64,000 nt of DNA, from NCBI GenBank assembly GCA_038049695.1, contig CP142451.1:64914001-64978000 (forward strand), read 5' to 3'. Below are positions 22,972 to 30,786 of the stretch, one piece after another (the stretch's first letter is position 1; the number at the start of each line of letters is the position of its first letter). A program made the position numbers and the translations under genes. The notes beneath the pieces were generated by a model. It saw only the letters and a program-made list of their open reading frames with translations. It had not been told where the DNA came from and did no database searches. Origin of the DNA: Cinnamomum chago (taxonomy: Eukaryota > Streptophyta > Magnoliopsida > Laurales > Lauraceae).

Positions 22972-23727
22972 CAGATTTCCCCCTTTTGGATTCACAGTTG
23001 AGAAACTTTGTCTTCTTCCTTTTCGGACTTCGAGATCGCAGAAATGTTGAACTCATTTTCGGAATGGAACACCATTCGCTCTCTTCTATGAATCCACAAA
23101 AAAATCTGATTTAAAAAAAAACTTCAGATTTCTCCCTTTTGGGTTTAAGTTGAGAAACTTTGGTTTCTTCCTTTTCGGACTTCAAGATCGCAGAAATGTT
23201 GAACTCATTCTCGGAATGGAACACCATTTGCTCTCTTCTATGAATCCACAACAAAAAAATCTGATTTAAAAAAAAACTTCAGATTTCTCCCTTTTGGGTT
23301 TAAGTTGAGAAACTTTGGTTTCTTCCTTTTCGGACTTCGAGATCGCAGAAATGTTGAACTCATTTTCGGAATGGAACACCATTTGCTCTCTTCTATGAAT
23401 CCACAACAAAAAAATCTGATTTAAAAAAAAAACTTCAGATTTCTCCCTTTTGGGTTTAAGTTGAGAAACTTTGGTTTCTTCCTTTTCGGACTTCGAGATC
23501 GCAGAAATGTTGAACTCATTTTCGGAATGGAACACCATTTGCTCTCTTCTATGAATCCACAAAAAAAAAATCTGATTTAAAAAAAAAAAAAAAACTTCAG
23601 ATTTCTCCCTTTTGGGTTTAAGTTGAGAAACTTTGGTTTCTTCCTTTTCGGACTTCGAGATCGTAGAAATGTTGAACTCATTTTCGGAATGGAACACCAT
23701 TCGCTCTCTTCTATGAATCCATTAAAA
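22972..23727 (+). repeat. About 155-bp tandem repeats in Ogre-like leader (five units)
   Basis: Units begin CAGATTTCTCCCTTTTGG at 22972, 23124, 23280, 23436 and 23598 (periods 152, 156, 156, 162). Each runs through TTCCTTTTCGGACTTC, ATGTTGAACTCATT and TCTCTTCTATGAATCCA to an A-rich spacer whose length varies. Units 2 to 5 are very similar, which indicates recent amplification. Confidence 0.93.
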
Positions 23728-23989
23728 AAAATCTTTCAAAAAAAAAAACCACTAAGGTTGCACCAATTGCGTTCTTTGACCAAAGTGGATCTAAGAAAAG
23801 CCTTGTCCAGAGTGTGGAGACAGCTAGACTGTTCTAGGCAAGGGTCCTCCAAACGGGTTCATTAAGTAAACCTACCCTTACCTGGGGGCTGATCTATCAA
23901 CTGAGGTTTCATAAGATCGAATTGGAGATCTATGTGAACTCTTCAAAAAAAAATCTTCAAAAAAAAAAAAAGAACGAAAAAAAACTTCT

Positions 23990-24262
23990 GTCATTTTTGG
24001 ATTCATATTTGAGAAATCCCGGTTCCTTCCTTTTCGGACTTCGAGATCGCAGAAATGTTGAACTCATTTTCGGATTGGAATACCATTTGCTCTCTTCTAT
24101 AAAGTCCAATCTTGACACTTTCAAAAAAAAAAACTTTCGTCACTTTTGGATTCACATTTGAGAAATCCTGGTTCCTTCCTTTTCGGACTTTCGAGCTCGC
24201 AGAAATGTTGAGCTCATTTTCGGATTGGAATACCATTTGCTCTCTTTTATGAATCCAATCTT
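23990..24262 (+). repeat. Two diverged leader repeat units
   Basis: Two copies of the same theme (TTTGAGAAATCC, GGTTCCTTCCTTTTCGGACT, TTTTCGGATTGGAATACC) about 137 bp apart. They are diverged from the five units at 22972-23727. Confidence 0.8.
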
Positions 24263-24663
24263 GACCTTTCGAAAATCCCATCTCGTGTCCTTTCCAAGGA
24301 TATGATTTGCAACATTTGTGCCTAGCGGTGCTAGTACGCCCTACTGTATTCGCAACCGACACATTTGTATCTCAACCTTATATCATTTTACCTTGAGTGA
24401 GCTTTGTTTCTCGGTAATTTGAATTAAGGTTCACAATTGCTTCTAACAGTCACTAGGACGCTCATTCTGAGCTGACCCTACCTGCGTTTAGAACAATTGT
24501 GCCCTCTATGGCTTTTCTGCCTTCCTCATGTTGCTTGGGCTGGGCCATGTCCCCTCGGGCGACTTGAAGAGGCGAAACCATAGTATTTTCCGTTTATGAT
24601 CACCATATTCTTGTGATTACTAATGGATATGGTCTTGTTTCAGAAGTTTTCCAAAAACTAACA

Positions 24664-27018
24664 ATGGCAGCTTCATTAACCATCACCTTTGATGAGAACA
24701 AGTACAAGCTCATGCTCCAAGACAAACAAACCAAGCGCACTTACAAGCGCCCTGCCAGCTGCCGAAGCGTCATTTCCCTCGGCAACTCAGAAGACACCGG
24801 GTCAAACTCTACTCCCCGGACCATTGTCTTCGGGTCATTGGGACCATTCCCACTACCCGCAGAAGAAACCGCACCTGCCAAGAAGCAGAGAACCGCCCCT
24901 CAACGTATCACTACAGTGATACCAAGGGCGATCATCAAGAAGCCTGAGGCCCGTAGCGCTCTTGCAAAACCTCAACCTACAAGAAACCAGGTCCGCTCAA
25001 AGACTTGGTCTCCAAGGCCTTCACCCAAACAGCGAAGGTCACAAACATCAGCAAAGCCAGCCTACCTGGCCCCGCTCAAGGAGAACCGGTTCTACCCTCT
25101 CGCATACATGAAAGAGGAGAAACCTACCCTCCGCCAAACAAAACCAACTCAGCACGAGCCGGCTTGCTCATACAAGCCCAAAATCAAATCGTGCATCGTA
25201 AGGCCTCCGCAAGAACCTGCCAAGGCCTGCACACCTGCGAGTCGACCCTTCCTCTCAACAGGAGCCGAACTCGCCAAATTCAAAGCTTCGCTGCGACAGG
25301 CAAAGGACCGCGTCCAGATCCTGTCACTGCCAGTCTTCAAAGAAGACAAGCTCGGCTGCTGCGCACCAGGGACTACGTCCTTCATTGCCAGAGCACAGCC
25401 GGAGCTAACCGAAGCTCAAATCGCTCGTCGTATGCGCCGCCGTGCGGCATATCGACAAAAGAGACTAGAGAAGCAAAGAACCCAGGATTCTGCACTTCAG
25501 GTCTCCCAAAAATGGGTCGAAAAAGAAAGACCCGACCAAGTTGCTGCTGTCCATATGGTTGGCAAGACCAGAAGACGTCAGAAGTCAGCAACAAAAATCC
25601 ATGTCAGGCGTCCGGTGACTCGCAGCGTCTCCCGGACACGAAGACATAAAGAAAACTCTCCCGCTCCTTCAAGCCAAGGACATCGGAGTGACCACTCTTC
25701 GAGCTCTTCATCTAAAAGGATGAGCTCCAGCTCAGTCACCAAGACAATATCTTCATTCAACTCTCGAGGAATGAACGTCCTGGTCACAAATGTTGAGCAA
25801 CCTCCGCCACATGATGACGTAGCTGCACGCATCCAGCAGCTGGAACAAGGACAACAGAGAATAGAGGCCCTAATGGAAAACCTCCTTCTCACTATCCAAC
25901 GTCCGCCAAACAATGAAGCTCCTCCGAGCCATCAAGGTGACGAGGAAAATGCGGAAAACAGTGAGTCACGCGCCCTTACCAAAAAGGACGTTGACGATGT
26001 CCTCGCCAAAGCAAAAGAAGAGGATACACTAAAGGAGCATGGGATCAAGCCACCATATCCCTTGTGGATGGACTCGGTCCCGTTCCCTACAAAATTCAAG
26101 AAACCTACTCTCCAAACATATACGGGGAAAGGTTCAGCCAGACAGCACGTCATCCATTTCAAGATCCTGACGGGAGCTATTGCGGATCAAGATGCCCTCA
26201 AAATCCGCCTCTTTGCAAGTACCCTAAAAGGTACGGCCTTTGATTGGTACTCCACTCTACCGGAGGACTCCATTCAAAATTGGGCCATGCTGGAGACACG
26301 CTTCCTAACCCACTTCAAAGGTGAGGATCATCCTGTTACTATGGCGCAGCTCTGTAGCCTAAAACAGGGAGAGGGTGAGTCAACATATGACTTCATTCAC
26401 AAGTGGAAGGCAATGACGTACAAATGCTCAGACGTATTGCCACAAGCGTCGCTAGTCGACATCTGCCGTAACAACATGAGAGCAAGAATCCGCTCCATGA
26501 TCATCGACAACAAATCAAAAAACCTAGGTGAACTCCTAGAAGCTTCTATGGAGGCTGAAAAGGTGATCAAAGACCTCAACAGTCAGAAATCATCAAAGAA
26601 GGAGCCGACCACCATTGCAACCTCAAAGCTAAAGAAAAAAGAGGTTCTCAATGTGCAAACCAAGTCAGCTCCTCAGCCGCCAAAGAAAGCTGAAAACAAA
26701 GCTGCAGGTAAAAAGCCTGAACTCTCTGATGCCTTCAAAGAACGAGTAGAGAAGAAATACCCGTTCGTTGAAGATGTTGAAGAAATTTTTGGGGCACTTC
26801 TCGCAAACGGTAAACTCACCTTGCCTGACCCCAAAAGACCGGGCGATGTTGGCAAAACCAACGATCCTCGGTACTGTCCATACCATCAGATGGTCTCGCA
26901 TCCTCTCAGTCAATGCTTTGTTGTGAGAGAAAAGATAAATGAGATGTGGAAAAACGGAGTCATTACCTTCGACAAAAACTATGGGTCTGCCTCCGTCAAC
27001 ATGGTGTTGTGTGGATAA
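24664..27018 (+). CDS. Ogre-like Gag polyprotein
   Basis: 784 codons from MAASLTITFDENKY. I chose this ATG (context AACAATGGC) over an upstream GTG at 24613. The first 450 residues are basic, rich in Pro/Lys/Arg/Ser and without recognised domain. The plant retrotransposon Gag domain lies at about residues 490-620 (HFKILTGAIADQDALKIRLF, LKGTAFDWYSTLP, TRFLTHFKG, SLKQGEGESTYDFIHKWK). A C-terminal CPYHQMVSHPLSQCF motif near residue 738 matches the conserved Cys/His segment of Tat Gags. It would form the virus-like particle and package RNA. The frame ends at TAA 27016-27018 and continues in frame past it into pro-pol, so the TAA may be natural or a lesion. Confidence 0.9.
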   Translation: MAASLTITFDENKYKLMLQDKQTKRTYKRPASCRSVISLGNSEDTGSNSTPRTIVFGSLGPFPLPAEETAPAKKQRTAPQRITTVIPRAIIKKPEARSALAKPQPTRNQVRSKTWSPRPSPKQRRSQTSAKPAYLAPLKENRFYPLAYMKEEKPTLRQTKPTQHEPACSYKPKIKSCIVRPPQEPAKACTPASRPFLSTGAELAKFKASLRQAKDRVQILSLPVFKEDKLGCCAPGTTSFIARAQPELTEAQIARRMRRRAAYRQKRLEKQRTQDSALQVSQKWVEKERPDQVAAVHMVGKTRRRQKSATKIHVRRPVTRSVSRTRRHKENSPAPSSQGHRSDHSSSSSSKRMSSSSVTKTISSFNSRGMNVLVTNVEQPPPHDDVAARIQQLEQGQQRIEALMENLLLTIQRPPNNEAPPSHQGDEENAENSESRALTKKDVDDVLAKAKEEDTLKEHGIKPPYPLWMDSVPFPTKFKKPTLQTYTGKGSARQHVIHFKILTGAIADQDALKIRLFASTLKGTAFDWYSTLPEDSIQNWAMLETRFLTHFKGEDHPVTMAQLCSLKQGEGESTYDFIHKWKAMTYKCSDVLPQASLVDICRNNMRARIRSMIIDNKSKNLGELLEASMEAEKVIKDLNSQKSSKKEPTTIATSKLKKKEVLNVQTKSAPQPPKKAENKAAGKKPELSDAFKERVEKKYPFVEDVEEIFGALLANGKLTLPDPKRPGDVGKTNDPRYCPYHQMVSHPLSQCFVVREKINEMWKNGVITFDKNYGSASVNMVLCG

Positions 27019-27366
27019 AAACAAAAATCACCAAAAGAGAAGATCACTACTTGCTTCAAGGTGATAAAGATGACCCAAACGTCCCAAGAGTTGGTTCCAT
27101 ATCCAACATCAGACGGACAGCCCATATGGGTACACCCCGATCTCCTAGAAGATGAAAATTGGGAGGTCGTCAAAACAAAGCCAACCGCTCAACAGCGAAG
27201 GCAAGCCAGGAGACAACTCCGCAAACTCAAATAGCAGGAGAAAGCTCCGAAAAAGCAAGAAGTCGCTGAAAAGGAAGAGACCTCCTCTACCGCTTCACTG
27301 GGGGCAACAGAAGAGTCTCCTCCCAAGACTTCAAAGGCGGCAAGAAGATTCACTCTTGGTGATTTC
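27019..27366 (+). pseudogene. In-frame link between Gag and protease ORFs
   Basis: The Gag frame reads on from TAA 27016 through a peptide with DGQPIWVHPDLLEDENWEVV (typical of the Tat Gag-to-protease link), meets TAG at 27232-27234 (context AAATAGCAG), and joins the Met at 27367 without a frameshift. It is evidently once-coding sequence. Whether the stops are bypassed by readthrough or splicing, or are mutations, cannot be seen. Confidence 0.75.
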
Positions 27367-29724
27367 ATGCCACCGCACCTCAAAGATGAAACTACGCAGG
27401 GGGCATCATACTCTTGCAACTCGGTGGTCGGATTCCCCATGGATGGATACGAGTCCAGTGACACCGCTAGCGACATCGATGAGTGGGAGGAATCCCTCGA
27501 AACAGGAGAATATCTCTCCGACGAGGAATGGATCCCTGAATCTCATCTTATGCCAGTAATCTGGTATAACCTATTACAGCCGCAAGGATCCTGGTCTGAT
27601 GATGAAGAAGACCAAGAGGCTGTCCAAGAAAACACTCCAGTGGAACCCAACCATGTTGAACCACAAGGAGCAGACGAAGAAGAAGATTTGGCCCCCATGC
27701 CTGATCTCGATAAATACGCAAGGATCTTGCAGCACCTTGCTATAGAGCAAGAACAAGGTCGCATCAACCAGCTTCGTCACAACCCAGCACCGGAAGTTCC
27801 TGAAAATCTACAGGAATCTCCTCCGGTAACCCCGGAAAACGAAGAAAGCTGTTGGATCGATGATCCTCTTACATCTGAGGACGAATCTGATTCCCAACAG
27901 TTCATCTTGGAGGCATCTTCTGTCAAAGTCACTTGCAATGCAATAGCTCAGGATGATAATTCCTCCGGAACCACACCTTCTCAGGCTTCGTCTCCTGGAA
28001 CAGTGACATCGGAACTCAAACCTCTTCCGACTGATCACCTTGAAGAAATTCCAGCCGGTGAAATCTTCTTCAGAGAAAATCCGGTCAATTGGTCCCAAAT
28101 GCCCGATCTCATCGGTGATGTCTGGACCGACAAAATATTCGATAAAGAAGGAAAGTTACTGGATGCTGTTCATGACTTGCTCCCGGAAAATGCTCCATGC
28201 AACACAATTACTGAAGATGGCAATGCTGACACAGAGACATCTTCAGCAAATGAGAAGGAACAACCCCTCGATCTCGAGGGTGATCTTCCAAACGAAGACC
28301 CTTCTCCAGAAGCTCTTGAAGTTGGTAGAGGTACCCGTTCTAGCCGGGATTACCACAAAAACTACAACCAACCTTCTGCTTCTTATGTAAATCCTTCGGG
28401 AAAACAAGCTGTAAACGCCCCTAGTGGCAAGAATAATGAAAATGCAGGCCCCAAGGAAGCTTTCAAGTACGACTTGATTCAGCACTTCAAACACATACCT
28501 GCACGTCTGCACATCCTAGACTTATTACGAATGTCACCACAGACTCGTGATAGTCTCATTTCAGAACTACAAATGCTGGATGCGGATGTCGACAAACATG
28601 CCCCACAAGTCCTACAAATTGAAATGGACTATAGGGTCAAAAAATCAAAAACTCCCTCAAAAGGAGAAAAGAAGAAAACTGAGGGATCCTGCATCGAATG
28701 CCTCTCGGTTCAAAAGGCAGCAAGTGCAACCATCGCCTTCACCAAGGAAGACCTCCTGCTAGGCGAGACAAAGCACAACCGACCCCTGTACTTCACCGGG
28801 TACATCAAAGAGGTGCCAGTACGCAGAATCCAGATCGATCCAGGTTCTGCACTCAACCTCATCTCCACTTCGGCACTCGAAGAACTGGGCATTCTGCCTA
28901 GCAAGCTGAGCCACACGTCTGTGTCCATCTTTGGATATGATGGCAGCGCTCAAAGGCCGATCGGCAAAATCAGGTTCAAGTTGCAAATCGGTGATCTTAT
29001 CTCCGAGGTCACTGTCTATGCAATAAAGACCCCTTCATGCTACAACATCCTTCTCGGACGCCCTTGGATACACGAGAATGGTGTTGTCCCTTCGACTTTA
29101 CATCAGTGCATCAAGTTCGTTGGCAATGACGGCTTGATACATCGAGTGTTTGCAGACAAAAAGCCCTTCAAAGGCAAAAAAGTCTATTTCGCAGATGCTC
29201 AGATGTACAAAAAAGATGAAAAAGAAGAAAGGGAGGAAGAAACAGCACCCTTTGCCGAAAATCTCCAGAAAGACAAAGGCAAGGCTCCTCAACAATCACC
29301 GGAAGAAAACAAACCCTCTATCAAAACCGAAGAGAATAATCAATCTCCCTTCATGGTCTCCCTCAAGTCTTCAAAGCCTCTGGTGATCACCACCAAAGCA
29401 AAGAAGACAAAACAAAAGGCTGGGGGCAAGTTTGCTGTCTCCTTCGTGTCTATCTTGCAAGACACGGATTCGGACTCAGAGCCAGAAGACGACACATCGT
29501 CAAGCCAAGCTGATGATCAACAAGTCCAGCCCGCTCTCACTCCGATGGAGACAACCGTTGACATAGAAGATCCGGCATCTGCTTCCTTCGTTGTTCCAGC
29601 AACATCAGCAGAAGAAAAGCCAATCTTCTTCCATAAATCGGGAGTTTCTTCATCAAATTCTTCGCTTGAACCTTTCCAAAATGAAGGTATGCCTCAACTA
29701 TCCCTGTATAGTCCAATGGCATAA
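27367..29724 (+). CDS. Ogre-like protease region with acidic linker
   Basis: 785 codons. The first 380 residues are acidic and low in complexity (many Glu/Asp/Ser/Pro, e.g. SSDTASDIDEWEESLETGEY), without known domain. A retroviral aspartic protease follows: catalytic Asp near residue 491 in IQIDPGSALNLISTSALEELGI, then VTVYAIKTPSCYNILLGRPW, the usual Tat form with DPGS in place of D(S/T)GA. The tail is Lys- then Asp/Ser-rich. It cleaves the Gag-Pol polyprotein. It ends at TAA 29722-29724, in frame with the next segment, so it is one part of a single long frame. Confidence 0.88.
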   Translation: MPPHLKDETTQGASYSCNSVVGFPMDGYESSDTASDIDEWEESLETGEYLSDEEWIPESHLMPVIWYNLLQPQGSWSDDEEDQEAVQENTPVEPNHVEPQGADEEEDLAPMPDLDKYARILQHLAIEQEQGRINQLRHNPAPEVPENLQESPPVTPENEESCWIDDPLTSEDESDSQQFILEASSVKVTCNAIAQDDNSSGTTPSQASSPGTVTSELKPLPTDHLEEIPAGEIFFRENPVNWSQMPDLIGDVWTDKIFDKEGKLLDAVHDLLPENAPCNTITEDGNADTETSSANEKEQPLDLEGDLPNEDPSPEALEVGRGTRSSRDYHKNYNQPSASYVNPSGKQAVNAPSGKNNENAGPKEAFKYDLIQHFKHIPARLHILDLLRMSPQTRDSLISELQMLDADVDKHAPQVLQIEMDYRVKKSKTPSKGEKKKTEGSCIECLSVQKAASATIAFTKEDLLLGETKHNRPLYFTGYIKEVPVRRIQIDPGSALNLISTSALEELGILPSKLSHTSVSIFGYDGSAQRPIGKIRFKLQIGDLISEVTVYAIKTPSCYNILLGRPWIHENGVVPSTLHQCIKFVGNDGLIHRVFADKKPFKGKKVYFADAQMYKKDEKEEREEETAPFAENLQKDKGKAPQQSPEENKPSIKTEENNQSPFMVSLKSSKPLVITTKAKKTKQKAGGKFAVSFVSILQDTDSDSEPEDDTSSSQADDQQVQPALTPMETTVDIEDPASASFVVPATSAEEKPIFFHKSGVSSSNSSLEPFQNEGMPQLSLYSPMA

Positions 29725-29730
29725 GCTATC

Positions 29731-30786
29731 ATGAAGAAAATGGGCTACGACGCTCAGAACCCAATCGGTTTGGGAAGTGGCCGTGGTATTATCACGCCAT
29801 TACAACCAACCTTGACCAAAAGTCAGCTGGAAGGTTGGAAACCCCACCGCCACATAGAAAAGTCTTCACATGGGCTGGGGTATGATCCTGACGCTCCCTT
29901 GAGACAGTTGACACAAAGGCTGCAAAGTCGTCTTGCCGACCAAGCCTCAACATCTCATATTAATGAAGACATCAATCTCCCTGGATATCTCTTTGAAGAG
30001 TTGACCGTCAAGGATCCAGGAAGTTCATCCAATTGGTACGATTTCTCTGATGATGAAGAGGAATTGTCCGATGATACAGGCACACGGTTCTCTGGCCCAG
30101 AAGAACCACTGTCTCCAAAAGAAGTGCCCTACTTCGACATAGTTTCAACAGGTGATTGGGACAATCTCATAGCAAATCTTGAGAAAAGTACCAATCAAGA
30201 AGACCCATGGACAAAAGTAGAGCCGTGGTCTGTAGATACCTTTGGAACTCTAGAAGGCTTTGTTGGGCTGGAAGCCTCCGAAAATATTGTGGGGGAACCA
30301 CCTTCAAACCTTCCAACTGAAGATTCTGTTCAAAAGATAGACTTGGGAACACCTGATAACCCACGTCCTGTATTCATAAGCAAGAATATAAAGGATGATG
30401 AGTTACCCGAGTATATCGCGTTTCTTCATGAGTTCGTTGATTGTTTTGCATGGTCTTACGCTGAGATGCCTGGCTTAGACCCCAAAATAGCAGTCCACAA
30501 ACTCAATCTTCAAAAAGATATCATGCCTGTCAAACAAGGCCAAAGAAGGTTCTGTCCTGACATGATGGACAAAATTGAACAAGAAGCTCAAAAACTCAAA
30601 AGCGTTGGCTTCATCCGTGAGGAACAGCATCCTGAATGGTTGGCCAACATCGTCCCCATGACAAAGAAAAATGGGCAAATAAGGATCAGCATTGATTACA
30701 GAGACCTAAACAATGCATGCCCAAAAGATGAATTCCCGCTCCCTATACCGGAGGTGATGATCGACAACACATGTGGGTTCGAGTGA
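29731..30786 (+). pseudogene. Ogre-like G-patch-like segment and start of reverse transcriptase
   Basis: Same frame as the protease. It opens with MKKMGYDAQNPIGLGSGRG and HGLGYDP, a Gly-rich pattern like a G-patch, an RNA-binding motif reported between protease and RT in some retroelements. An acidic stretch follows, then the beginning of the RT: HEFVDCFAWSYAEMPGLDP, FIREEQHPEWLANIVPM, NGQIRISIDYRDLNNACPKD. A TGA at 30784-30786 interrupts the RT after MIDNTCGFE, where related elements have Arg, so it looks like a CGA to TGA change. The RT continues directly in 30787-33663. Confidence 0.9.

Larger units (their letters stand above)
22779..24663 (+). other. Ogre-like 5' leader, non-coding
   Basis: 1.9 kb between the primer site and the Gag start. 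It holds five tandem units of about 155 bp (22972-23727), two diverged units (about 23990-24262) and unique sequence at 23728-23985 and 24263-24663. I saw no extra ORF of the kind some Ogre elements carry upstream of gag. ORFs at 23266-23700 (-) and 24003-24362 (-) are readings of the repeats. Confidence 0.75.

Noticed and set aside
23266-23700. 144-codon repetitive minus-strand ORF
   Set aside because: Translation of the 155-bp leader repeats; copies differ in A-run length, which would shift the frame.
22972-23727. Regular direct repeats as a possible CRISPR array
   Set aside because: Units are 155 bp and nearly identical throughout, with no unique spacers, and the surroundings are plant retrotransposons.
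24263-24663. Possible upstream extra ORF of the Ogre type before gag
   Set aside because: No frame longer than a few dozen codons between the leader repeats and the Gag ATG.
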